DNA from: Candidatus Brachybacter algidus
Lineage (GTDB): Bacteria > Bacteroidota > Bacteroidia > Chitinophagales > Saprospiraceae
DNA: 64,000 nucleotides
Reading direction: 5' to 3'
Assembly: GCA_016711705.1 (NCBI GenBank)
Contig: JADJSK010000006.1
Span: forward strand, 139,003 to 203,002
The translations under genes and the position numbers were made by a program. Position 1 is the first letter of the stretch. The number at the start of each line of letters is the position of its first letter. This document shows positions 1 to 8,792 of this stretch, piece by piece. The notes under the pieces were generated by a model. It did not search any database. It was not told the origin of the DNA and saw nothing but the letters and a program-made list of their open reading frames with translations.

Positions 1-1035
1 CTGCTGCGGTGACATCATAGCTATCCGCCAAGTCTCATTCGCAAGATCAGGTAAGGTGATGAGGTCTTTATTTTTTATAAATTCTATGGATTGATTGTAT
101 AATTTCACCATTTCTGCCGCCTGGCTTCCTGGAGGAACAGCGCTTTGTTTCACTTTTTCCTGAGCAGCTTTCCAATCATTGCCAAAACCCATATCAGTAG
201 CAACTTTTAATAATTCTTTGTCGCACCAGGCAAATTCTTTATTGGCTATGGCGATCAACTCCTCTGGTGTGTAATTAATGATTTCGTATTTTAATTGCCT
301 TATCAATTCATCTTTGCCGATAGGAAATCCCACGATTCCAGTGCTATCCTTCACTGGTGCATTTTTCTCTGCAGTGACGGTAAATGTTTTAGCATAATCT
401 TTCAATGCAATATCCAGCTCCTTATAAAGATCCGGAACCCACCAGGTATACATTGGGTCGTAGCCCGAATAGAAACGATTGGTATTCTTTAAGGCGTCAA
501 TTAGACCATCAATGATGTTGTTAGCGATTCTTGCCTGAGGTACATTAATACTTTTACTAAGATCAGCTTTTGACTTTAATACTTTTATGTCTTTGATAGC
601 TTTTGAGAAATTGGAAGCGACCAATTGTGCATTTAGCATTCCAGCCCTTCGCTTGCACTTTTCAAGTGAATAAATACTATCTGCGAAGGGAAACCAATCA
701 TTCATGCTGCGATAGTCAATACTCTCTTTGTCAGAATCTTCAATATCGCCATTCAGGTTTCTTTTGAATAAAGCATAATCAGCCTTGCAGCCCTGTGGCA
801 ATTGTTTAAAATCTATTTTAGCCAATTTCTCAAGATAAGACTGGGCTAACGTCTTAAAGCGTTGATTTCTTTCAGGTGAAAAACCAAAGATGTACACATT
901 ATTGAGCGCATCAATATCTGCATAATAATTACTAATGATCTTAGGCATTTCCAGACAAGGGACATAAGGAGTTTCCTGAGCGCTGGCTGTGACTAGAGAA
1001 ACAAAGAAGAAAATTAATATTGGCCATTTTTTCAT
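1..1035 (-). CDS. DUF885-family exported protein (C-terminus outside window)
   Basis: The reading frame starts at an ATG at 1035 and stays open to the window edge, so about 345 N-terminal residues are visible and the C-terminus is missing. Residues 1-20 form a signal peptide (MKKWPILIFFFVSLVTASA then QE), so the product is exported. A middle segment with YTWWVPDLYKELD, then FPIGKDELIRQL and YTPEELIAIANKEF, matches the organisation of DUF885 proteins, a family of uncharacterised, often peptidase-like secreted proteins. It lies downstream of the TPR operon terminator, so it is probably transcribed separately. Family assignment is from motif resemblance only. Confidence 0.6.
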   Translation of the reverse strand, partial: MKKWPILIFFFVSLVTASAQETPYVPCLEMPKIISNYYADIDALNNVYIFGFSPERNQRFKTLAQSYLEKLAKIDFKQLPQGCKADYALFKRNLNGDIEDSDKESIDYRSMNDWFPFADSIYSLEKCKRRAGMLNAQLVASNFSKAIKDIKVLKSKADLSKSINVPQARIANNIIDGLIDALKNTNRFYSGYDPMYTWWVPDLYKELDIALKDYAKTFTVTAEKNAPVKDSTGIVGFPIGKDELIRQLKYEIINYTPEELIAIANKEFAWCDKELLKVATDMGFGNDWKAAQEKVKQSAVPPGSQAAEMVKLYNQSIEFIKNKDLITLPDLANETWRIAMMSPQQ

Positions 1036-1119
1036 AGAAAAATATTTTTTTCATCAAAATATGACGAAACTGGCTCAATATAAATATTTTTTAATGCACT
1101 CAACGCTTCATCTATAGAC

Positions 1120-1152
1120 AAAAAAAAGGAGCGTTAGTTTCCTAACGCTCCT
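1120..1152 (-). terminator. Rho-independent terminator of the exbB-TPR operon
   Basis: A perfect 11-bp stem (127-137 of the second kilobase pairs with 1142-1152) closes a 4-base loop. On the minus strand it is followed by a run of seven T. It lies 22 bp past the stop of the TPR gene, as expected for the end of the minus-strand operon. Confidence 0.85.
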
Positions 1153-1174
1153 CATGCTGTTTTTGGAATTTAAT

Positions 1175-2824
1175 CTAACCTTTCTTGGTAGATTTTTTAG
1201 GTGGGTTCGTAGTTACATCAGTTAGGAAATTAAACAACTTCATCACTTGTTCATTATTCGCATCGATCTCCAGAGCCTGGTCATTATAGGACTGCGCCTT
1301 AACGTAATCTTGTTTTATATTGATGTTATAAACCGTAAGCCAATTAAGTGCTTCGAGTATATCTTTACCATTCTTAGCTTTATCAATATTTCCTTTTGTA
1401 ATTACCATTTCGTAAAGTGGCACAGCCATTGCTCCTTTATTAATTGTATCAAGTAAAGCTGCATTTCTGGCCAACCAAAGATGTCCTGCTAGCTCGTCTG
1501 GCAATTTATTGATTATTCCTTGTGCCGCTTCCATTCCTCTGACATAATTTCCTCCAAGATAATCTGCTCTTGTTGCATAAAAATAATCAGCTGCAAGGTT
1601 GGTAGATTTAGCTCTGGCGAAATAGAAGAATCCCGCTTCATCATATCTCTTCTGATTGTACAAAGAGTCAGCTATTTCTTTAATAACTCCTTCTTTGGTT
1701 GAATCCATTTGGAAAGCCATTAGATAACTAGATCTGGACATACTGTCGTACTTAGCCATAGATAAACTGTCAGAGCCCAACTTATCTTGTATTTTACCAA
1801 GATAGATGTAGTCTTCTGCAAGAATTTTCAAAGTATCATGATTGCTGAAGAAATTAGTCAAAAGTTGCTCAGCCTTATCATATTTTCCTGTCTCATAATA
1901 AGAATAACCCAATAATCTGTTGATACCTACATATTTACTATCCTTATCTGCAGCCTTCACTTGATTCATTACTTGGACTCCTTTTTCATAGTCTTTTGCA
2001 AAATATAGTATGTTTGAATATTGAATATTCTCGATCAATGTTGGCTTAGTTGAAGCAATATATTTACCATAATTTTCCTTTGCTTCTTCATATTTGCCGG
2101 CATCATAATAGTATTTACCAAGATCTTTATATGCCAACATATAATTAGGATCTGTCTCAATAGCCTTTCTCAATTCAGGAACTCCAAATTCATAGTTTCT
2201 TGCTCTTATGTAAGTCGTACCGATCTTATAATGTGGCACCGCACTGGTCTTGTCCAATTCCATTGCATATTCGTAATTGGTCACAGCATTACCTGCATCA
2301 TTTTTAGCACTATATGCATCACCAAGAATCATTCTGGTGGATGCATTGTTCAAAGAATAATCATCAATAGCAGTTTTTATATAAAATATTGCCTTAACCG
2401 GATTTTTCTTTTGGCCGAACAAGAAATACTCACCTACGGTTCTGTATAAAAACCCTTTAGCGTTTTTCCCTTTTCTGATGGCCTTATCTATTGCAGAGGT
2501 AAGATCCTCAGCATTGGCACCTGCAGCTAATTGCTGAATCACGTCTGCAGTTTTGCCATAAGGACCATTTGCATCTGCGACTTTTATACCTTCCAATACT
2601 TTAGCTGCCTCTGTATAATTTTCTGCTGCATTCAGGAGATTATAAAGTGAAAATTGATTACCCAGATTTGCAGGATCCGCACTAACTACTTTCTGTGCCA
2701 TTTCTACTGCATCTTCCGCTTTGCCATATGACAATAACTTGTATGCGGACTCTATATCCTGAGCTCCCATGGAGAAAACCAGCAACATAAATGCGCTGAA
2801 TAATTGAATTTTTTTATACATCAT
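1175..2824 (-). CDS. Tetratricopeptide-repeat protein of the TonB/ExbBD operon
   Basis: A 549-residue exported protein. It has a signal peptide (about residues 1-21, ending MGAQ) followed by repeated 34-residue TPR helices, e.g. ILGDAYSAKNDAGNAVTNYEYAMELD and the next repeat ending ETDPN. The C-terminus is Lys-rich. TPR proteins act as scaffolds for protein-protein contacts; this one is probably periplasmic. It is the last gene of the operon, 43 bp after the PstS-like gene and just before a strong terminator. The exbB-exbD-exbD-tonB-pstS-TPR order recurs in Bacteroidota (established knowledge); its exact role in energy transduction is unknown. Confidence 0.8.
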   Translation of the reverse strand: MMYKKIQLFSAFMLLVFSMGAQDIESAYKLLSYGKAEDAVEMAQKVVSADPANLGNQFSLYNLLNAAENYTEAAKVLEGIKVADANGPYGKTADVIQQLAAGANAEDLTSAIDKAIRKGKNAKGFLYRTVGEYFLFGQKKNPVKAIFYIKTAIDDYSLNNASTRMILGDAYSAKNDAGNAVTNYEYAMELDKTSAVPHYKIGTTYIRARNYEFGVPELRKAIETDPNYMLAYKDLGKYYYDAGKYEEAKENYGKYIASTKPTLIENIQYSNILYFAKDYEKGVQVMNQVKAADKDSKYVGINRLLGYSYYETGKYDKAEQLLTNFFSNHDTLKILAEDYIYLGKIQDKLGSDSLSMAKYDSMSRSSYLMAFQMDSTKEGVIKEIADSLYNQKRYDEAGFFYFARAKSTNLAADYFYATRADYLGGNYVRGMEAAQGIINKLPDELAGHLWLARNAALLDTINKGAMAVPLYEMVITKGNIDKAKNGKDILEALNWLTVYNINIKQDYVKAQSYNDQALEIDANNEQVMKLFNFLTDVTTNPPKKSTKKG

Positions 2825-2867
2825 TTTTCGATTAATTTATGGTTATCAATTTGTATTATAAGGGTCT

Positions 2868-3782
2868 TTAGTTTGTATTAACTTCTATCAAACGGATAGG
2901 AGAATTGGCAGGCACTAGTCCATCTTTCAGGATTATTCGTTGTCCTTTATCTGATCCTACAAAAGTAGCGAATCCACTTCCCAGTCCATTGTAAGCCTCA
3001 TCCACTATCAAAGTAGTAAACCTCAACAATGGATAATTTCTGGAAGCCACATAAGCCTGGTAAGGTTTGTATGCTTTATCAAATGCTCCTTTCGAAATGC
3101 CCAATGGTTTGATCGTGGCAGGAAACTGTTGATTGGCATCTGCATCAAAACTACTGATCAGATTAACACCAATGAAACCTATACTTTTCTCATGACTACC
3201 CACATATTCCAATACTTCTTGTTGATTCTTCAATGCAAAAATAGATTTGCTCATCGGGCTACCTTTCAGCACTGAGTCCTGCAGAAAGCTAATGATACCA
3301 CTTCCGGGATTGTCTATTACTACTTCTATATTCTTTCCATCCGGCCAGGTAGTCAACTTTCCTGATAGGATGTCTTTTAACTGAACCAGATCAAGTACAT
3401 CCGTTTTGTTTTTTGGATTGGCTATGACTGCAATTGCGTCTGTAGCTATACGAATCGACTTGGGATCATATTTTCTTGCTTTATATTTTGAAAGTTCTTT
3501 TTCATTTAATTCCCTTCCAATTACAATGGCTCTTGCACTGTCTGTTAGCAATTGTTGAACTGCATATGCTTCTGGAACATAATCCACAGTGATCTCAACA
3601 TCCTTATATTCAGATTTGAAAACTGTAATCTCACTGTCAACCATAGTCTTGTATGTTTCGTCCACGGCAATATGAATCTTACCTTTTGTCGGCGTATCAC
3701 GGTTTGCTGTTTTATCAGCTTCCTTGCAACTGTTCAGAAACAGTGCAGTTAAAACCAGTACCAAAACATTCAAGAATTTCAT
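2868..3782 (-). CDS. PstS-like phosphate/anion-binding lipoprotein
   Basis: A 304-residue lipoprotein. The lipobox LFLNSC places the lipidated Cys at residue 19. The mature part resembles periplasmic substrate-binding proteins of the PstS type: KGKIHIAVDETYKTMVDSE near the start, then a hinge region with VVIDNPGSGIISFLQD, similar to the phosphate-contacting GSGT loop. No pstCAB genes are nearby; the gene sits inside a TonB/ExbBD operon with 1 bp to the upstream gene. It may therefore sense or present a ligand to an outer-membrane complex rather than feed an ABC transporter (inference). Confidence 0.75.
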   Translation of the reverse strand: MKFLNVLVLVLTALFLNSCKEADKTANRDTPTKGKIHIAVDETYKTMVDSEITVFKSEYKDVEITVDYVPEAYAVQQLLTDSARAIVIGRELNEKELSKYKARKYDPKSIRIATDAIAVIANPKNKTDVLDLVQLKDILSGKLTTWPDGKNIEVVIDNPGSGIISFLQDSVLKGSPMSKSIFALKNQQEVLEYVGSHEKSIGFIGVNLISSFDADANQQFPATIKPLGISKGAFDKAYKPYQAYVASRNYPLLRFTTLIVDEAYNGLGSGFATFVGSDKGQRIILKDGLVPANSPIRLIEVNTN

Positions 3783-3783
3783 T

Positions 3784-4020
3784 TCAATTTAATTTTGAGT
3801 CGGATTTGAACTTTAGATAGACTCTTATGAGTCTGAATAATCCATATACGACAAGAAGGCCTCCAAAGATTTTGAGCATTGGTCCTTCATCACCCGGTAT
3901 TGTAACAAAGTTTGTAAGTATACCAATTCCCAAGCCTGTAAAAAATATTCCTATAATTAATGCCAGGACTGTTCCTAACAGCTGGTAGGAAGTAGTCAAT
4001 GGATTATTTCTGTCTTTCAA
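3784..4020 (-). CDS. Small two-helix membrane protein
   Basis: A 78-residue protein with two hydrophobic segments, about residues 12-36 and 48-66, separated by a short loop containing PGDEGPM. No recognised domain. It lies between tonB and the PstS-like gene, with a single base separating it from the latter, so translational coupling is likely. Conserved small membrane proteins at this operon position are common in the phylum; the function is unknown. Confidence 0.7.
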   Translation of the reverse strand: MKDRNNPLTTSYQLLGTVLALIIGIFFTGLGIGILTNFVTIPGDEGPMLKIFGGLLVVYGLFRLIRVYLKFKSDSKLN

Positions 4021-4102
4021 ATTACGACTTTTACTAAAAACAAAATAGCAACTGGTTTGAATCCCACATTGCTATTTCTTATTATTTATTTAACAAAATA
4101 CG

Positions 4103-4942
4103 TTATTCTTCCAACTTAAATGTTACCGGAAGTGTATATTGTACCCTAACGGATTTACCGTTCTGACGACCTGGCTTCCAATTTGGCATTTTTTTGACCA
4201 CTCTATTAGCTTCATCTCCGGCTCCACCACCTACAGCATCTCTTACAACTCTAACGGAACTGATAGAACCATCTTTCTCAACTGTAAACTGCATGATTAC
4301 CTTTCCTTGCAAACCATTATTTCTTGCTTCAGAAGGATATTTAAGGTTTTCGCCGATCCATTTGTACATAGCACCTTGTCCTCCCGGAAATTCTGGTTGT
4401 TGCTCAACCACAGTGAAGACTTTATTATCATCTTCTACTTTAACTGCGACCACTTTTTCCTTTTGTTCTACCAATCCTATGGCATCAGATTTAATATCAA
4501 TATTTACTTTAGCATTTGGATCTCCTTCTACTGTTTTAACACCGGGATCTTTTTCTTCAAGATCTTTTACATCTGTCACTGCAGTCTCATTAGCTACTAC
4601 TTCTTTGATCACAGGTGGAACATACTGAACAGATGCTCTTTCCGGTGGTGGTGGAGGTGTAGGAGGCGGTGGTGGAGGTGGCTCATTCTCTTTCATTGGC
4701 GGTGGTGCTTCGAGATCCGTCAGATTGACTTCTACATCAGTATCGCTCGCCATCAGATCAGCAAAACGGTCCTTAAGAATAGAATAACTCAGCACAGCAA
4801 GTGCTATAAGTACTCCTACCAATAAAGCTTTGGCTACTGCATTAGGATATCGTCTACGAAGATCATAAGCCCCATACTCCTTATTGCGACCATCGAAAAT
4901 GAGATCGAGCATATCCGCTTTTAATATTTCTTCACTTTTCAT
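4103..4942 (-). CDS. tonB: TonB energy transducer
   Basis: A 279-residue inner-membrane protein that carries proton-motive energy from ExbB/ExbD to outer-membrane receptors. Seen in order: a cytoplasmic N-terminus with RNKEYGAYDLRRRYP, typical of Bacteroidota TonB; one membrane segment at about 38-57; a Pro-rich spacer (PPPPPPPTPPPPPE near residue 90); and a C-terminal TonB domain (about 190-279) containing PEFPGGQGAMYKWI and GKVIMQFTVEKDG. It sits directly downstream of two exbD genes and probably energises receptors such as the one encoded at 11661-14186. Confidence 0.95.
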   Translation of the reverse strand: MKSEEILKADMLDLIFDGRNKEYGAYDLRRRYPNAVAKALLVGVLIALAVLSYSILKDRFADLMASDTDVEVNLTDLEAPPPMKENEPPPPPPPTPPPPPERASVQYVPPVIKEVVANETAVTDVKDLEEKDPGVKTVEGDPNAKVNIDIKSDAIGLVEQKEKVVAVKVEDDNKVFTVVEQQPEFPGGQGAMYKWIGENLKYPSEARNNGLQGKVIMQFTVEKDGSISSVRVVRDAVGGGAGDEANRVVKKMPNWKPGRQNGKSVRVQYTLPVTFKLEE

Positions 4943-5015
4943 TTTACCTTTTTATTTTATAACGCAAAGTTAAGTTATAATGTTTCACAATACAACTTAT
5001 TTCTACGTTATATTT

Positions 5016-5573
5016 TTAATTTATTGCAGGTTCTGGTGCACCCGCATTTTTAAACTTATCAAGTAATCCTAATTCCTGAGGAGTAACAGGCACCATTGTA
5101 TAGGTTCCTACCTTATCGATAGCCATTTCATCAAGCATGTCTATTACATTTTTGTAGTTGGCGTCATCGGTAGGTTTGATAATGATTACTACTGATTTTA
5201 TTTTATCAGTAGGCAATACTGACGCTTCGACACTTTTTTTCTTATCGAGAATAATCTGTCGAATGTCCTGATAAGTAGTGTTTTTAATCTCAGGGCTTCC
5301 AAGTCCTTCATAATACCAGATGGTATTATTTGCACCTAGAATCAATGTCATTACCTTGGCAGCAGGAATCTCCGGTGGAGGAGGATCTCCATCTTCTCTT
5401 TCTACCGGCATATTGATCTGCATCGCCTGAGGTTTATTCATAGTCGTAGTGAGCATGAAAAAAGTGATCAACAAGAATGCCAAATCCACCATTGGTGTTA
5501 GATCTACTCTGGTTGATAGTTTCTTGGTTTTACCTTTATCTCCACCACCACTGGCGGTATCCATTTGTGCCAT
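5016..5573 (-). CDS. exbD: ExbD-family proton-channel subunit (second copy)
   Basis: A 185-residue biopolymer transport protein. After a Gly/Lys-rich start there is one membrane helix containing VDLTPMVDLAFLLITFFML; its Asp is the conserved proton-carrying residue of the family. A periplasmic domain follows. It is the second of two adjacent, non-identical exbD genes; the Bacteroidota operons commonly have such a pair, which may allow heteromeric ExbD dimers in the ExbB channel. Confidence 0.92.
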   Translation of the reverse strand: MAQMDTASGGGDKGKTKKLSTRVDLTPMVDLAFLLITFFMLTTTMNKPQAMQINMPVEREDGDPPPPEIPAAKVMTLILGANNTIWYYEGLGSPEIKNTTYQDIRQIILDKKKSVEASVLPTDKIKSVVIIIKPTDDANYKNVIDMLDEMAIDKVGTYTMVPVTPQELGLLDKFKNAGAPEPAIN

Positions 5574-5603
5574 AAGAATCGGCTATTTATAAAAGTTAAA
5601 ATT

Positions 5604-6236
5604 TTATTTCTCTTCTTCCGGTTTATTCGGATCTGCTTTTAAGCTAGTAACAGCGTAGAACTTATGTCCCTGTACTTTTTTATTAGCTAAGGTGGCAAAC
5701 ACTGCACGCACTACAGGATATTTTGCACCTCCGTCGCCTTTTATTGAAAGCCTGGCTTTAGGATTACTAATCCTGCCATATGCTACCCATTTAAACAACT
5801 CATTATTATCAGTAAGCACCGTATCTACGGGTATGCCTGTCGACTTGAATTGTTTTTGTTCAGCAGGGGAATATTTCAATAGAGCTTTAAGCTGATTGAA
5901 TGGCACACCAATACCAGAACTTAGTGAAAAGTTTCTTTTCTCTATTGCTGTTAGACCTAGATTCTTATCCCTATTGATCGTCTCAATAAGATCAAGTTTA
6001 GTTTGAACACCGTCCATGTCGAAAAACACCCTTCCATTTTTGTCGATCGTGATCATCATAAGGTCTGTTTCTGCTATTTTAGTATCAGAAATAGATGCCG
6101 GTGTCATCACTTCTACAGGATCTGGTGGCTTAAATTTAGTTGCCAACATGAAGAAAGTAAGTAGTAAAAATGATACGTCACACATGGCCGTCATATCTAC
6201 TGCGGTACTTTTTCTGGCTATTTTATGCTTAGGCAT
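5604..6236 (-). CDS. exbD: ExbD-family proton-channel subunit (first copy)
   Basis: A 210-residue protein with the membrane segment VDMTAMCDVSFLLLTFFML and the conserved Asp, followed by a periplasmic domain that is longer than in the second copy (insert around residues 100-150). It ends in a charged tail, KPEEEK. It lies 61 bp after exbB and 30 bp before the second exbD. The low identity between the two copies suggests distinct roles rather than recent duplication. Confidence 0.92.
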   Translation of the reverse strand: MPKHKIARKSTAVDMTAMCDVSFLLLTFFMLATKFKPPDPVEVMTPASISDTKIAETDLMMITIDKNGRVFFDMDGVQTKLDLIETINRDKNLGLTAIEKRNFSLSSGIGVPFNQLKALLKYSPAEQKQFKSTGIPVDTVLTDNNELFKWVAYGRISNPKARLSIKGDGGAKYPVVRAVFATLANKKVQGHKFYAVTSLKADPNKPEEEK

Positions 6237-6297
6237 ATAATTTATTTATCTGTTAAAGAATTGTCTTTCAAATAATTAAACGTCTTATGGACACTAA

Positions 6298-7110
6298 TTA
6301 TTTATACTGAGAAGCAAACTGCTGCTGCATGCTATAACCTGCCTCATCAATTCTGTAGGTCATACCGTCAATTCTTGTAGTAAAGTAGCTATAAGCAACG
6401 ATTGCGATAGCTGAAGTAGTAATACCCAAGGCTGTGTTGATCAAGGCTTCAGAGATACCGTTGGCAAGAGCAGAAGCATCAGGCGCACCTGTGGTCGCCA
6501 TACCTGCGAATGCACGAATCATTCCAAGTACTGTACCGATCAGACCTACAAGTGTAGCAATGGTAGCGATAGTAGCAATAATCGGAAGATTTTGCTCTAA
6601 TGAAGGCAGTTCAAGAGAAGTTGCTTCCTCGATTTCTTTCTGAATCGCAGCTATTTTTTGATCCTTGTCCATTCCTGTTTCGCGAGACATTTTGTCATAA
6701 GTAGTAATACCTGAACGAACGACGTTTGCCACAGAGCCTTTTTGTTTGTCGCAAGCTGCAATTGCTCCACTTACATCACCTTTTGAAAGTGCATATTGAA
6801 CATTTCTTACGAATTTATCTACTGGACCATTTCCTGATGCTCTAGAGATAGAGATCATGCGCTCTACAGAGAATATAATCGTGATGAAAAGTAAACCTAA
6901 GAGTACAGGAACGATAAAACCTCCTTTATAGACCATACCCATGTAGTCGCCTGCAAGCGGATCTTTTGTATTATCGCCATCTTTGAAGTGACTGGCAGCT
7001 CCGAATACAAACTTATAGATTAGGTAGCCCAGCACAAATGCTGCAGGAAGCACTATTAAAGGGAGAATAGAGCCTGATTTTGTTTCATTTTGCTTTGGTG
7101 CGTTTGTCAT
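6298..7110 (-). CDS. exbB: ExbB/TolQ/MotA-family proton channel
   Basis: A 270-residue inner-membrane protein and first gene of the operon. Membrane segments lie near residues 16-36, 60-80, 170-195 and 215-240. The stretch NLPIIATIATIATLVGLIGT and the following VLGMIRAF and LINTALGITTSAIAIVAY are characteristic of the ExbB/TolQ core lining the channel. It forms a pentamer around an ExbD dimer (family knowledge) and powers TonB. A promoter-like sequence lies about 55 bp upstream. Confidence 0.95.
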   Translation of the reverse strand: MTNAPKQNETKSGSILPLIVLPAAFVLGYLIYKFVFGAASHFKDGDNTKDPLAGDYMGMVYKGGFIVPVLLGLLFITIIFSVERMISISRASGNGPVDKFVRNVQYALSKGDVSGAIAACDKQKGSVANVVRSGITTYDKMSRETGMDKDQKIAAIQKEIEEATSLELPSLEQNLPIIATIATIATLVGLIGTVLGMIRAFAGMATTGAPDASALANGISEALINTALGITTSAIAIVAYSYFTTRIDGMTYRIDEAGYSMQQQFASQYK

Positions 7111-7164
7111 ATAAAATATGTTTTAATTTTTTAACAATGAATATTTAAGTCAAAGAATGAGTAG

Positions 7165-7195
7165 CAAATATATTTTTTTGATTCCATCTAAACAA
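7165..7195 (-). promoter_or_regulatory. Bacteroidota-type promoter of the exbB operon
   Basis: On the minus strand, TTG at 7195-7193 is followed after 20 bases by TATATTTG at 7172-7165. This fits the phylum consensus (TTG at -33, TANNTTTG at -7). Transcription would start about 50 bases upstream of the exbB ATG. Confidence 0.6.
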
Positions 7196-7533
7196 AATAA
7201 TTTTTAGAATTTAATTAGAGTTAAAGTTAGATATTCTTTCAATTCTCCACAAACAGTATAATTATCAACGTTTTACAGTTTACACAAAATATTATTAATG
7301 CTGAAAATTAATTATTTTTAACATCTTAAAGAAGTAAGTTTTTAGCCAAAAACCGAATATTATTCGATATAATAAGGTATTTGATCGAAATATCACGATG
7401 TAGGATATTCACCCAAGCCAAATATTATTCTGAATGAAATTTTACTCCTAATAATTTCACCCTTAGAAGATATACGTATTGAAAGTGAAAATTTAGATAC
7501 TTTCCATGTTTTTTTGGTAAAAGTAAAAACGGT
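7196..7533. other. AT-rich intergenic region
   Basis: About 340 bp between the exbB promoter and the end of the metalloprotease gene. It is very AT-rich and contains no convincing open frame or RNA gene. No further structure was recognised. Confidence 0.5.
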
Positions 7534-8262
7534 TCAGAAAAGCAATGTGCTGCCATGTACCTTCAGCCAGTGATGGTGAGCTTTCATAGATACATCATGA
7601 GCAGCCACAAGTCTCCAGAATTTTATTGAGTGATCTTTATGTACTATATGCGCCAGTTCATGGATGATGACATGGTCAAGGATGTCAGTGGGGGCAAGTA
7701 ATAAACGATTGGAGATCATAATGTCATTCCTGCCGGTGCAGCTACCCCAGCGACTGGAGGCGCTTCTTAAAGTCACATTGCCCAGTTTTCCCTGTATCGT
7801 GCGGCCATTGATAGAATGGATACGCTCCTCCATTTCTGCAGCAAACATTTTAGAAATGACACTGGGTATATATTTCTGCTTGGCCTCCGTGTCATGCATA
7901 ATAGATTGAGGAATATCAAAAATCAGTTGATTACTATTCTTTTTACCTCTGATTGTCGTTCCGGTTCTATTGGCGAGAATGATAAGTTCATATTCTCGGT
8001 CTAAGATTTTAATTTGATTTCCTTCCAAAGCCCCCGATAAGGCATGTTTGAATAAATGTGGCTTCTTCAATGCCAACTCATTCAACCATTTATTCATCGA
8101 AGTTACCGCTGCTTCCATGGCAGCTTGTGATGTGCCACGCGGTATAGAAATTCGTCCTTTACCATCCTTATAAGTCATGCGGATGTTACGCCCCGGGCTT
8201 TTGGCGATTTTGACCTCAATGGGTCGGTCATTGATATTGATAAAATAAGAGGTTCCAGTCAT
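7534..8262 (-). CDS. YgjP/WLM-type zinc metalloprotease (DUF45)
   Basis: About 242 residues from the ATG at 8262; a longer frame begins at 8304, but the family start resembles MTGTSYFININDRPIEV. The N-terminal half is the beta-rich region of YgjP-like proteins (RNIRMTYKDGKGRISIPRG). The C-terminal half has the zinc site HVIIHELAHIVHKDHS, with HExxH plus a downstream His and then FWRLV. YgjP-like proteins are soluble putative metal-dependent peptidases, often found with restriction systems; here the gene stands alone. Confidence 0.85.
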   Translation of the reverse strand: MTGTSYFININDRPIEVKIAKSPGRNIRMTYKDGKGRISIPRGTSQAAMEAAVTSMNKWLNELALKKPHLFKHALSGALEGNQIKILDREYELIILANRTGTTIRGKKNSNQLIFDIPQSIMHDTEAKQKYIPSVISKMFAAEMEERIHSINGRTIQGKLGNVTLRSASSRWGSCTGRNDIMISNRLLLAPTDILDHVIIHELAHIVHKDHSIKFWRLVAAHDVSMKAHHHWLKVHGSTLLF

Positions 8263-8312
8263 AAATATTAAGAAAGTAAACGAAGAAAGGGGGAAGTTGT
8301 TCAAGAATCAAA

Positions 8313-8642
8313 GGGTGATCGGGTGATGTGTGATCAAGTGATAAGGTGATCAAATGATCAGGTGATGGGTAGTCTGTATTCAAAAATCTCAAAATAATTA
8401 GAACTGTTACATCGGTGCTAAAATTTTAATTGAAGATTAAAATCTCTTTGTGGCCTCTCTTAAATTATAATGAGAAGATTTTCTTTTTGTGGTTATTTTA
8501 TTTAAATAAAAAAATTCTCTCAAATCAGCTTTAAATCTTTGCACCATTGAGCAATTTATTGGTGTTATTCATTTTGAAGTTATTGTCCTCTGTGATATAA
8601 AATGGGTGATCGGGTGATGTGTGATCAAGTGATAAGGTGATC
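8313..8642. repeat. Perfect 39-bp direct repeat built of TGAT-octamers
   Basis: The same 39 bases occur at 8313-8351 and 8604-8642. Each copy is itself a chain of TGAT-led units of 7-8 bases. The 250 bp between the copies contain no gene. The unit structure suggests slippage-driven growth followed by duplication. Confidence 0.85.
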
Positions 8643-8678
8643 GGGTGATTTGGTGATCATGTCACTTTGTCTCTATTA

Positions 8679-8738
8679 TCTAGTTTCTAGCGTCTAGTTT
8701 CTGATTTCTGATTTCTGATTTCTGACTTCTGATTTCTA
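8679..8738. repeat. Heptamer tandem repeat (TCTGATT/TCTAGTT)
   Basis: About eight consecutive 7-bp units, mostly TCTGATT with variants TCTAGTT, TCTAGCG and TCTGACT. It lies 55 bp upstream of the patatin gene. It is one of many intergenic arrays in this window with a period of seven. Confidence 0.85.
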
Positions 8739-8792
8739 TCTTTTTCGTACTTTTATTTCATCCTAAAATACTGATTTAAAATAGAAAATAAA

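Noticed and set aside
4139..4825. Long plus-strand frame (228 codons)
   Set aside because: It is the reverse strand of tonB; its repeated Trp/Arg and Phe-rich translation is the shadow of the Pro-rich TonB linker.
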